A stretch of 7,287 bases of DNA from JAZGDL01 sp036477795 (GTDB lineage Bacteria; Planctomycetota; Phycisphaerae; UBA1845): the NCBI GenBank assembly GCA_036477795.1, contig JAZGDL010000346.1, forward strand, positions 1 to 7,287, in the 5' to 3' direction. Both the position numbers and the translations under genes were made by a program. The notes beneath the pieces were generated by a model, which was not told the DNA's origin, did no database searches, and was given only the letters and a program-made list of their open reading frames with translations. Below, piece after piece: positions 1 through 5,297 of this stretch; position 1 is the first letter of the stretch; the number at the start of each line of letters is the position of its first letter.

Positions 1-19
1 GGAACGGGTGTTGGGGTTA

Positions 20-58
20 CCGTGGGCGGCGTCCCGCCTCGGCGGGACTTGCCCACGG
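20..58. repeat. Nested inverted repeat (strong hairpin)
   Basis: The outer arms CCGTGGGC (20-27) and GCCCACGG (51-58) and the inner arms GTCCCGCC (31-38) and GGCGGGAC (41-48) are both perfect 8-bp complements. Only 3 and 2 unpaired bases separate the two stems, and the loop is 2 bases. No T-tract follows on either strand, so a classical intrinsic terminator is not shown. The form is that of a dispersed extragenic palindrome; whether it recurs in the genome cannot be seen from one copy. Confidence 0.7.
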
Positions 59-154
59 CTACTTTCGTTCAGCCTTTCAGGCTGCATCAGGGTACGGCGC
101 TGAAGCCGCCGATAGTGTCACGCACCCAGCCGAGACGGCTACCTCTGCGGTGGA

Positions 155-183
155 TTGATCATACTTCCGCAAGAGGCTACGAT
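155..183 (+). promoter_or_regulatory. Possible sigma70-type promoter for clpX
   Basis: TTGATC at 155-160 and TACGAT at 178-183 are separated by 17 bases, each matching 4 of 6 positions of the sigma70 consensus. A transcript starting near 190 would have a leader of about 185 nt that includes the hairpins at 196-238 and 305-358. A second TTGACG at 271-276 lacks a good -10. The call is weak: the hexamers are imperfect and partly overlap the inverted repeat at 142-176. No CIRCE-like heat-shock operator was seen. Confidence 0.2.
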
Positions 184-304
184 TGAGCGGCGAAACCGGA
201 ATCCACCACAAAAGCCGCTGCCATCGCGAGGATTCCGGCCTATGATGTGATTGGAGAGGTGGGTGCCTGGTTGACGATATCAGTGTTGGTGGAAGATTGA
301 CCGA

Positions 305-358
305 TGTGGGACCGGCTTTCCAGCCGGTCGAATGACGGGCTGGAAAGCCTGTCCCACA
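305..358. repeat. 54-bp palindromic element, copy 1
   Basis: The 21-base arms 305-325 and 338-358 are inverted complements with one mismatch (C313/T350) around a 12-base centre. Each half is also a small hairpin: 310-316 pairs perfectly with 323-329 around TTTCCA, and 334-340 pairs with 347-353 around TGGAAA with one G-T wobble. The element can therefore fold as one long stem or as two short ones. It aligns without gaps to 4774-4827 (46 of 54 identical by my count). It ends three bases before the GGAGAG ribosome binding site of clpX. This resembles REP-type extragenic palindromes; genome copy number is unknown. Confidence 0.8.
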
Positions 359-374
359 CTGGAGAGAGTGCATT

Positions 375-1661
375 ATGGCCAGTGGACGGAGCGGCAGTAG
401 CGGCGGTGGGCGGGAACGGCGAGGAAGCCTCTGCAGCTTCTGCGGCAAAAACCAGCGCGAGGCCGGGCCCATGGTTGAAGGGCCCAAGGACGTTTACATC
501 TGCAAGGCCTGCGTGGAACTGTGCCACAACATCATCCGCCAGGAAACGCACAAGGCCTCCACCGCCCGCGCCATCGTGGGCGGCACCCCCAAGCCGCGGC
601 AGATCAAGGAGTTTCTCGACGAGTACGTTATCGGGCAGGAGGCCGCCAAACGGGCCATCGCCGTGGCCGTTCACAATCACTACAAGCGGCTTAACCATCG
701 TGACCAGGGCAACGACGACGTCGAGCTTGATAAATCCAACATTTTGATGGTCGGCCCCACGGGCTCGGGAAAGACGCTGATCGCTCGGACCCTGGCACGC
801 ATTCTCAACGTGCCCTTCGCCATCGCCGACGCCACCACCCTAACCGAAGCCGGTTACGTCGGTGAAGACGTCGAGAACGTGCTGCTCCGGCTGCTGCAAA
901 GCGCCGAATACGATCTGGAGCTGGCCCAGCGCGGCATTATTTATCTGGATGAGCTGGATAAGATCGGGCGCACCACCCAGAACGTCAGCATCACCCGCGA
1001 CGTGTCGGGAGAGGGCGTGCAGCAGGCCCTGCTGAAGATGCTCGAAGGCACGTCCTCCAACGTCCCGCCCCAGGGCGGCCGCAAACACCCCGAACAGCAG
1101 TACATTCAGATGGACACCACCAACATCCTGTTCATTTGCGGCGGGACCTTTACCGGCGTTACCGAGATTATCAAGCGGCGCATCGGAAAGACTGCTATCG
1201 GATTCGCCAACGAGGCGCAAGAGCAGTCCAGAGTCACCGAAATAGCCGACCTGCTCCACCAGATCGTGCCCGAAGACCTGATCGAATACGGCATGATTCC
1301 CGAACTGATCGGCCGCCTTCCGGTCATCACCACGCTGGAGCCGTTGGACGTCAACGCCATGGTGCGCATCCTCAACGAGCCCAAGAACGCCCTGGTGCGC
1401 CAGTATCAGAAGTTCTTCGAGTTTGAGGGCTGCCAGCTTCAGTTCGCCAAGAACGCCCTGCATCTGATTGCCGAAAAGGCCATGGCCCGCGAGACCGGTG
1501 CCCGCGCCCTGCGTGCCGTTATGGAGGGCTTCATGATCGACATCATGTACGATCTGCCCGAAAACGCCAAATCCGGCAAATCGGTGGTCACGGAAGCCGT
1601 GGTGGAAGGAACCCAGAAGCTCTTCGGCCCCAGAACAAAACGCCGCCGCGAATCCGCCTGA
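375..1661 (+). CDS. clpX: ATP-dependent Clp protease ATP-binding subunit ClpX
   Basis: ClpX is the AAA+ unfoldase that forms a hexamer, recognises tagged substrates and threads them into the ClpP peptidase in the cytoplasm. At 428 residues this is a full-length member. An N-terminal zinc-binding domain has C20-x2-C23 and C43-x2-C46. The AAA+ core shows Walker A GPTGSGKT (127-134), pore loop GYVG (160-163), Walker B IIYLDE (188-193), the RKH loop (236-238), the arginine finger in GRLPV (R314) and sensor 2 in GARALR (375-380). The ClpP-docking IGF tripeptide is at 275-277, so it should work with ClpP, which is not in this window. The ATG is set by GGAGAG at 361-366, eight bases upstream. The gene converges on kdsB with 40 bases between the stops and no clear intrinsic terminator. 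Identification is very secure. Confidence 0.98.
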   Translation: MASGRSGSSGGGRERRGSLCSFCGKNQREAGPMVEGPKDVYICKACVELCHNIIRQETHKASTARAIVGGTPKPRQIKEFLDEYVIGQEAAKRAIAVAVHNHYKRLNHRDQGNDDVELDKSNILMVGPTGSGKTLIARTLARILNVPFAIADATTLTEAGYVGEDVENVLLRLLQSAEYDLELAQRGIIYLDELDKIGRTTQNVSITRDVSGEGVQQALLKMLEGTSSNVPPQGGRKHPEQQYIQMDTTNILFICGGTFTGVTEIIKRRIGKTAIGFANEAQEQSRVTEIADLLHQIVPEDLIEYGMIPELIGRLPVITTLEPLDVNAMVRILNEPKNALVRQYQKFFEFEGCQLQFAKNALHLIAEKAMARETGARALRAVMEGFMIDIMYDLPENAKSGKSVVTEAVVEGTQKLFGPRTKRRRESA

Positions 1662-1666
1662 CCGGA

Positions 1667-1692
1667 GATTGCGGATTGCGGATTGCGGATTG
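1667..1692. repeat. Heptamer tandem repeat between clpX and kdsB
   Basis: GATTGCG occurs three times in exact tandem (1667-1673, 1674-1680, 1681-1687), followed by a partial fourth unit GATTG (1688-1692). It fills most of the 40-base gap between two convergent genes. The 7-bp period matches that of two other arrays at 2535-2555 and 2577-2602. No function can be assigned. Confidence 0.85.
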
Positions 1693-1701
1693 ACGATTCG
1701 C

Positions 1702-2505
1702 CTACGTCTCTTCGTCCCTTCGTCCCTCTATTCCCCTTCGTGCCTCCGTGCCTCCGTGCCTTTCTTCCTCTTCGTACCGCTTCACGAACGCCGCGTAATC
1801 CGCCGGCGTATCGATACCCAGGGCGGCCCGTTCCACGACCTGAACCGCAATCGAGTAACCGTGTCCCAGAACACGCAACTGTTCCAGGGCTTCGACGCGC
1901 TCCAGCGTCGTCGGCTCCAGGGACGCCAGCTTCAGCAGGAACTCCCGCCGATAAGCATAGGTCCCCAGGTGCAGCCACGGGCCTTGGTACGCGGCATGCG
2001 CCTCGCGCTCGTAGGGAACCACGCTACGCGAGAAGTAAATCGCCCGCCCTTTATCACACACTACCTTGACGCAGTTCGGGTCGCTCGGGTCAGCCTCGAT
2101 GCCCTGCGTTCGCAGCGCGTCAAAACTGCACGCCAAGGTTGCCATCGGATGCTCACTCTGCCGGATCAGCGCCACCAGCCGGTCCAACGCCTCCGGTTCA
2201 ATCTCCGGCTCGTCGCCCTGAACGTTTAGAACGATCTCGCAGTCAAGACCAGCCGCAACTTCCGCCACGCGATCGGTGCCCGAAGGATGGTCGTTGCGAG
2301 TCATCACGCTGCGGCCGCCGAACGACTCCACCGCCTCCACGATGCGCCGATCATCGGTAGCCACGATCACATCGTCGATCGAGCTGGCCTTGGCGGCCTG
2401 TTCATAGACGTGCTGAATGAGGTATTTGCCGGTCTGATTGGCGAGTGGCTTGCCGCAAAACCGCGTCGATGCGTAGCGTGCCGGAATGACAGCGATGCAG
2501 CTCAA
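1702..2505 (-). CDS. kdsB: 3-deoxy-manno-octulosonate cytidylyltransferase (CMP-Kdo synthetase)
   Basis: The enzyme activates Kdo with CTP to give CMP-Kdo and pyrophosphate, the step before Kdo is added to lipid A or other Kdo glycans; it acts in the cytoplasm. The nucleotide-binding start IPARYASTRFCGKPL (7-21) is typical, followed by ATDD (49-52), TRNDHPSGTDRVAEV (69-83) and the metal-binding NVQGDEP (94-100). LEQLR (207-211) and GIDTP (230-234) complete the family pattern. The start is TTG at 2503-2505, forced by a GGAGG five bases upstream and by the usual position of the IPARY motif; no ATG fits. The usual family end is near residue 244. Residues 245-267, rich in E, R and G, come from repeat DNA at 1705-1773 and look like an accidental extension. 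The family call is secure; the tail is odd. Confidence 0.96.
   Translation of the reverse strand: MSCIAVIPARYASTRFCGKPLANQTGKYLIQHVYEQAAKASSIDDVIVATDDRRIVEAVESFGGRSVMTRNDHPSGTDRVAEVAAGLDCEIVLNVQGDEPEIEPEALDRLVALIRQSEHPMATLACSFDALRTQGIEADPSDPNCVKVVCDKGRAIYFSRSVVPYEREAHAAYQGPWLHLGTYAYRREFLLKLASLEPTTLERVEALEQLRVLGHGYSIAVQVVERAALGIDTPADYAAFVKRYEEEERHGGTEARRGIEGRRDEET
1710..1762. repeat. 8-bp tandem repeats inside the 3' end of kdsB
   Basis: CTTCGTCC is repeated twice (1710-1725), and CGTGCCTC occurs twice, followed by CGTGCCTT (1739-1762). Together with the similar T/C-rich bases between and after them, they make up the codons of the KdsB C-terminal tail on the minus strand. With the 8-bp period out of step with codons, the encoded tail is charged low-complexity sequence rather than a repeat of one peptide. 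Confidence 0.75.
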
Positions 2506-2510
2506 CGAAT

Positions 2511-2515
2511 CCTCC
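2511..2515 (-). promoter_or_regulatory. Ribosome binding site of kdsB (decides a TTG start)
   Basis: On the minus strand GGAGG lies five bases before the TTG codon at 2505-2503. No ATG or GTG start would keep the conserved N-terminal motif, so this site supports TTG as the true start. Confidence 0.8.
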
Positions 2516-2535
2516 GATCACGGAAAAGTGAACAG

Positions 2536-2595
2536 CGAATGGCGAATGGCGAATCATGAGTAAATCCTCTTTCTGAATTCGCTATTCGACATTCG
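2536..2595. repeat. Hairpin built from inverted heptamer arrays, kdsB-symporter spacer
   Basis: GCGAATG, GCGAATG and GCGAATC stand in tandem at 2535-2555; ATTCGCT, ATTCGAC, ATTCGAC and ATTCC stand in tandem at 2577-2602. The two arrays are inverted to each other. Aligning 2536-2554 with 2577-2595 gives 17 Watson-Crick pairs out of 19 positions with a 22-base loop. If kdsB is transcribed from the predicted promoter at 2613-2640, this hairpin lies in its leader, about 20 bases before the ribosome binding site. Role unknown. Confidence 0.8.
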
Positions 2596-2612
2596 ACATT
2601 CCACGGTTGACC

Positions 2613-2640
2613 AACATAATCTCGAAGCAGGGATTGTCAA
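2613..2640 (-). promoter_or_regulatory. Predicted sigma70-type promoter of kdsB
   Basis: On the minus strand a perfect -35 TTGACA (2640-2635) and a -10 TATGTT (2618-2613, 4 of 6) are 16 bases apart. Transcription would begin near 2606, giving a leader of about 100 nt that contains the heptamer hairpin. The plus-strand TTGACC at 2607-2612 could be a -35 for the divergent symporter, but no good -10 follows it, so I do not call that promoter. Confidence 0.4.
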
Positions 2641-2697
2641 AGTCCCAGGGTTCACTACCATGGCACTCGTACACCGGTCCCACCGCGGGCTTGCATT

Positions 2698-4053
2698 ATG
2701 CGATCGAGCTGGCTGCTGACATTCCTGATCCTAACCGGGCTGGTGCTGGGCACCATTGTCGGGCAGTTGCTCTACGATCCCGATTACAGCCTGGCCCAAC
2801 CCGAGTCCGAGCACGCCCACGCCGGGGCCCTGGCCATCTTCACCTTCCTGGGAAACACCATCTTCATGGGACTCTTGAAGATGATGATCATTCCGCTGGT
2901 AGCTGCCAGCGTAGTCGTCGGAGTGACCAGCGTCGGTGATTTTAGTCGTCTCGGCCGCATCGGAGGGTGGACGCTCTTTTACTACATGGCCACCATGCTG
3001 ATCGCGGTCACCATCGGGCTTTGCCTGGTCACCGCGTTCCAGCCCGGGGCCAAGATCGACGAGCAACGCCGTAGCGAGGCTGAAGCCAGCTACGCCCAGG
3101 ACACCAACAAGGTCGAGGCCCTCACCGCCAAACAGCAGGAAGGTCTAATGGGAGCCATGAAAGGCCTGGTGTCGCAGATCATACCCCTGAACGTGGTCGC
3201 CGCCGCCGCCAAAGGCCAGCCCCTGCCCATCATCTTCTTCTCGATCTTCTTCGGCGTGGTGGTCACCATGATAGGCCCCAAGAACCGCCTGATAATCGAT
3301 TTCTTCGAAGCGGTGTTCCAAGTGCTCATGAAGATGGTTCACGGCGTCATCTGGCTGGCCCCCGTGGGGGTCTTCGCACTGCTGGCCTGGACCGTCGCTC
3401 GCATCGGCCTGTCGGTGTTCGCCGGCGCCATCAGCACCTACATGTTCGTGGTCCTGCTGGGCCTGGCCATCCATGCCTTTGTCGTGTTGCCCTCGGTGCT
3501 ATGGCTGTTCGGCAAGAACACGCCCGGGCGTTCATCCAACCCCTTCGTGTTCATGAATCAGATGCGCCAACCCATCATGACGGCGATCGGCACCGACTCA
3601 TCGTCCGCCACCCTGCCGGTGACTATCAAGTGCGCCACCGAAATCGGCGGCGTGAGCAAGCAGGCTGCCGGTTTCGTGCTGCCGCTGGGCTCCACCATCA
3701 ACATGGACGGCACCGCCCTCTACGAAGCGGTGGCCGTCGTCTTCCTCGCTCAAGCCTACGGACTGGAGCTCGGCCTGGCCACGCTTGTGCTCATCGCCAT
3801 CACCGCCACGCTGGCCGCCGTGGGGGCCGCCGGCATTCCATCCGCCGGCCTGGTCACCATGGTGATTGTCCTGGACGCGGTTAACAGCAACGTGCTGGCC
3901 TCCGACCCGTCAGCGGGCACCATCCCGGTGGCCGCCATCGGCCTGATCATCGGCGTCGACCGCATCCTGGACATGTTCCGCACCGCCACCAACGTCTGGG
4001 GCGACGCCGTCGGTGCAAAGATCATCGATCGGCTGTGCGTCGCCACGGATTAG
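2698..4053 (+). CDS. Dicarboxylate/amino acid:cation symporter (DAACS family, GltP/DctA-like)
   Basis: This inner-membrane secondary transporter couples uptake of an acidic amino acid or dicarboxylate to Na+ or H+. The 451-residue protein begins with a hydrophobic segment (4-25) and has KMMIIPLV (61-68), typical of the second helix region. The substrate and ion signatures are intact: SSSATLP (301-307, tip of the first re-entrant hairpin), NMDGT (335-339), and the last helix DRILDMFRTATNVWGD (421-436). By analogy with GltPh, D425, R428, T429 and N432 correspond to the substrate-binding D394, R397, T398 and N401, and D436 to the ion-binding D405. The arginine favours an acidic side chain. A polar segment at about 115-160 lies between membrane helices. 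The ATG lacks a strong Shine-Dalgarno. It is divergent from kdsB; the two functions are not obviously linked. Exact substrate (glutamate, aspartate, C4-dicarboxylate) cannot be read off. Confidence 0.93.
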   Translation: MRSSWLLTFLILTGLVLGTIVGQLLYDPDYSLAQPESEHAHAGALAIFTFLGNTIFMGLLKMMIIPLVAASVVVGVTSVGDFSRLGRIGGWTLFYYMATMLIAVTIGLCLVTAFQPGAKIDEQRRSEAEASYAQDTNKVEALTAKQQEGLMGAMKGLVSQIIPLNVVAAAAKGQPLPIIFFSIFFGVVVTMIGPKNRLIIDFFEAVFQVLMKMVHGVIWLAPVGVFALLAWTVARIGLSVFAGAISTYMFVVLLGLAIHAFVVLPSVLWLFGKNTPGRSSNPFVFMNQMRQPIMTAIGTDSSSATLPVTIKCATEIGGVSKQAAGFVLPLGSTINMDGTALYEAVAVVFLAQAYGLELGLATLVLIAITATLAAVGAAGIPSAGLVTMVIVLDAVNSNVLASDPSAGTIPVAAIGLIIGVDRILDMFRTATNVWGDAVGAKIIDRLCVATD

Positions 4054-4108
4054 CGCCATATTCGTGCATATCAGGGTCGGATTCATCGGCGTATCGGTCC
4101 GCGACGTG

Positions 4109-4136
4109 TTGTTTGGCTCGTGTTTTCATGTATAAT
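4109..4136 (+). promoter_or_regulatory. Predicted promoter of the toxin-antitoxin operon
   Basis: A perfect -10 TATAAT is at 4131-4136, with a poor -35 TTGTTT at 4109-4114 (spacer 16). The surrounding A/T-rich bases stand out in this GC-rich window. A start near 4143 would leave a leader of only about a dozen bases before the ATG at 4155, so the ribosome binding site AGGA (4143-4146) would sit at the very 5' end. Confidence 0.4.
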
Positions 4137-4141
4137 TAATT

Positions 4142-4150
4142 CAGGACCTG
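4142..4150. promoter_or_regulatory. Small palindrome, candidate autoregulatory operator
   Basis: CAGG-A-CCTG is a perfect 4-bp-arm palindrome lying between the -10 and the toxin start, and it covers the AGGA ribosome binding site. Ribbon-helix-helix antitoxins commonly repress their own operon by binding short palindromes near the promoter, so this is a reasonable operator candidate, but a site this short can occur by chance. Confidence 0.25.
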
Positions 4151-4154
4151 GTGC

Positions 4155-4424
4155 ATGGAGTTCCGATGGAACAAAGCGAACACCGAGCACATCGCTAACC
4201 ACGGCGTATCACCCGATGAGGCTGAACGCGTGGTCCGAAACGCGAGACGCCCCCATCCTCTGCTTCGGGATGACGACAAGTGGCTGGTCTGGGGTCGTGG
4301 CCATGGGGGAAGGTTACTACAGGTGGTGTTTATCTTGGACGAGGATAACGGCATCTATGTCATCCACGCCCGACCTTTGACCGAGAACGAGAAACGACGC
4401 TTTCGGCGTCGGGAAAGTCAATGA
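4155..4424 (+). CDS. BrnT-type (DUF497) toxin
   Basis: This is an 89-residue basic protein of the BrnT/DUF497 family, whose members are RelE-fold ribonuclease toxins that cut RNA and stop growth until neutralised by a partner antitoxin. The N-terminus MEFRWNKANTEHIANHGVS (1-19) matches the family pattern of F-x-W-x-x-x-K ... KHGVS. The middle has the strand-rich GRLLQVVFIL (52-61), and the end IYVIHARPLTENEKRRF (67-83) matches the conserved I-x-x-I-x-A-R-x-x-T-x-x-E-x-x-x-Y/F element. The ATG is preceded by AGGA at eight bases. Its stop overlaps the next gene by four bases (ATGA at 4421-4424), so the pair is translationally coupled. The order toxin then antitoxin is usual for brnTA. Family membership is well supported by motifs; activity is inferred. 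Confidence 0.85.
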   Translation: MEFRWNKANTEHIANHGVSPDEAERVVRNARRPHPLLRDDDKWLVWGRGHGGRLLQVVFILDEDNGIYVIHARPLTENEKRRFRRRESQ

Positions 4425-4738
4425 GACGTACATCGAAAAGCACGTCACTGACCAAGATGAGTTGCGAGCAGCTCGCAGACGCGACGGCGGAGTTCGACAA
4501 GGAGTTCGTAGTCGACACCTTCGAATCGCCGTCTCCCACGGCGGCGCGCCGCTGGCAGGCCGCCAGGAGAGAACGGGGCCGCCCTGTTCGCGGACGCGGT
4601 GCCAAAGTGATCTCCGTTACCGTTGAAGAGTGTTTGCTGGCCAAGTCGGACAAGCTGGCCAAGAAGCTTGGCGTGTCCCGCGCGGCCCTTATTGCCCGCG
4701 GTCTGAATGCCGTCCTGGCTGCGGAAAAGGCAAAGTAA
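4421..4738 (+). CDS. Ribbon-helix-helix (CopG/BrnA-like) antitoxin
   Basis: This 105-residue protein is the predicted partner of the BrnT-type toxin. The C-terminal part fits a ribbon-helix-helix DNA-binding fold: strand KVISVTV (62-68), helix A about 69-83 (ending KKLGVS) and helix B about 86-101 (RAALIARGL). RHH antitoxins dimerise through the strand and repress their operon. The N-terminal half has an acidic stretch EFDKEFVVDTFESPSP (24-39), then a very basic linker RRWQAARRERGRPVRGRG (43-60); the acidic part is the likely toxin-binding region, which puts the DNA-binding domain at the C-terminus as in BrnA. The start overlaps the toxin stop (ATGA), with a weak GGGAAAG upstream. A hairpin follows the stop within nine bases. 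It is not a close BrnA match, so I leave the symbol blank. Confidence 0.8.
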   Translation: MRRTSKSTSLTKMSCEQLADATAEFDKEFVVDTFESPSPTAARRWQAARRERGRPVRGRGAKVISVTVEECLLAKSDKLAKKLGVSRAALIARGLNAVLAAEKAK

Positions 4739-4746
4739 CAGTGCTC

Positions 4747-4768
4747 GTGCGAGAATCCTTTCTCGCAC
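4747..4768 (+). terminator. Hairpin after the toxin-antitoxin operon, possible terminator
   Basis: GTGCGAGAA (4747-4755) and TTCTCGCAC (4760-4768) form a perfect 9-bp stem with a TCCT loop, eight bases after the antitoxin stop. The position suggests a transcription terminator or an mRNA 3' end stabiliser. It lacks a T-tract (CCATATAT follows), so intrinsic termination is not certain. Confidence 0.45.
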
Positions 4769-4773
4769 CCATA

Positions 4774-4827
4774 TATGGGACAGGCTTTCCAGCCTGTCAT
4801 TTGACCGGGTGGAAAGCCTGTCCCACA
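4774..4827. repeat. 54-bp palindromic element, copy 2
   Basis: This is the second copy of the element at 305-358, the same length and gap-free in alignment, with eight differences. The outer arms 4776-4794 and 4807-4825 are complementary with one mismatch. The left sub-hairpin 4779-4785/4792-4798 is a perfect 7-bp stem around TTTCCA. It keeps pairing although its fourth pair has changed from C-G in copy 1 to A-T here. The right sub-hairpin has two mismatches and looks decayed. It lies in the convergent gap between the toxin-antitoxin operon and the minus-strand DUF2007 gene. Confidence 0.8.
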
Positions 4828-4879
4828 CCGCCAGGGGGGGACCGAAAAGGGATTTTAATAAGGGTCCAGCGAAATAAAG

Positions 4880-4906
4880 GTCCAGCGTGACCTTACGCTT
4901 CGGGAC
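4880..4906 (-). terminator. Possible terminator of the DUF2007 gene
   Basis: AGCGT (4884-4888) pairs with ACGCT (4895-4899) around a 6-base loop, and flanking GTCC (4880-4883) pairs with GGAC (4903-4906) across a 3-base bulge. On the minus strand this follows the DUF2007 stop by seven bases and is followed by a moderately T-rich stretch. The stem is short and bulged, so support is limited. The 9-bp direct repeat GGTCCAGCG (4863-4871 and 4879-4887) overlaps its left side. Confidence 0.25.
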
Positions 4907-4912
4907 TCTCTT

Positions 4913-5152
4913 CTAACCGCTATCCACCGACCCCGACTGCAAATCGCTCAACGCCGCCCGGGCCCGTTCCAGGTCCACCGCCCGCACCAGAACCTGAACT
5001 CCGCCCGGCGCCTCCGCCCGAAAACCGCTGGTCAGCGCCCCGGTCGTTTGCGCCTCGATGCTCCGCTCCTCCAGCGCCGCCACGATCAGCGCCGCCTGCA
5101 GTTCCATCGCCACCGTGGTCAGCACCACGGGCCGATTGGGATCATCAGCCAT
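4913..5152 (-). CDS. Small DUF2007-type (putative signal-transducing) protein
   Basis: This 79-residue, probably cytoplasmic protein fits the compact DUF2007 pattern: a first strand VVLTTVAM (9-16), a helix LQAALIVAALEERSIEAQ (18-35) that ends in the L-x-x-x-x-I-x-A signature, a variable middle, then GGVQVLVRAVDLERARAAL (50-68), the usual G-G-V-x-L-x-V-x-x-x-D-x-x-x-A family ending. The biochemical role of the family is not established, though it is annotated as signal transduction. The ATG follows a full AAGGAGGA Shine-Dalgarno (5162-5169), the best ribosome binding site in the window. It sits 145 bases downstream of the prepilin-like gene on the same strand, so co-transcription is possible but not shown. 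Confidence 0.75.
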   Translation of the reverse strand: MADDPNRPVVLTTVAMELQAALIVAALEERSIEAQTTGALTSGFRAEAPGGVQVLVRAVDLERARAALSDLQSGSVDSG

Positions 5153-5297
5153 TTTGCCCCGTCCTCCTTCCGAGACCCTCGACTACGCCCAGTCGCCGCC
5201 GGCAGTGACTTTGTCGTTTGGCAGACGCCGGAACGGCACCGCATACTCCAATGTGCAAATCGCTCGCCCCACGGGTCAACGCCGCACCCCAGAGGCT

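Larger units (their letters stand above)
1..374. other. Gene-free region upstream of clpX, rich in inverted repeats
   Basis: I see no supportable gene here. The stretch is a chain of inverted repeats: 20-58 (nested 8-bp arms), 71-83 (AGCCT/AGGCT), 96-110 (GGCG/CGCC), 128-140 (AGCCG/CGGCT), 142-176 (CCTCT-GCGG against CCGC-A-AGAGG), 196-238 (CCGGAATCC/GGATTCCGG, perfect 9-bp arms), and the 54-bp palindrome at 305-358 described separately. A forward frame is open from base 1 to the TGA at 184-186, but its translation runs through the first hairpin and resembles no protein I know. Because clpX is usually near clpP, the lack of any clpP coding sequence in these 374 bases suggests that clpX here has its own promoter or is separated from clpP. 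The region may be a structured leader, a cluster of extragenic palindromes, or an unrecognised RNA. Confidence 0.6.

Noticed and set aside
20..58. Hairpin at the left edge as an intrinsic terminator
   Set aside because: The stem is strong, but neither strand has a T-tract after it, and no gene end can be seen next to it.
1..186. Forward frame open from the left edge to a TGA, possible 3' end of an upstream gene
   Set aside because: Its translation passes through the strong hairpin at 20-58 and other inverted repeats, resembles no family I know, and has no coding character; 61 codons can be open by chance at this GC content.
77..487. Minus-strand 136-codon frame across the clpX leader
   Set aside because: It starts inside clpX and reads through the palindromic element and spacer; low-complexity proline/arginine-rich product, an antisense shadow.
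1667..2602. Heptamer and octamer repeats as a CRISPR array
   Set aside because: Units are only 7-8 bases and directly adjacent, with no unique spacers and no cas genes.
2607..2637. Plus-strand promoter for the symporter starting with TTGACC at 2607
   Set aside because: No -10 with more than about half the consensus at a 16-18 base spacing; the good signals in this spacer belong to the minus strand.
4120..4380. Plus-strand 86-codon frame overlapping the toxin gene in another frame
   Set aside because: The overlapping frame at 4155-4424 has clear BrnT/DUF497 motifs and a coupled antitoxin; this one has none.
305..4827. The two 54-bp palindromes as ends of one composite transposon
   Set aside because: The DNA between them is ordinary chromosomal genes without a transposase, and no target-site duplications are apparent; independent dispersed copies explain it better.
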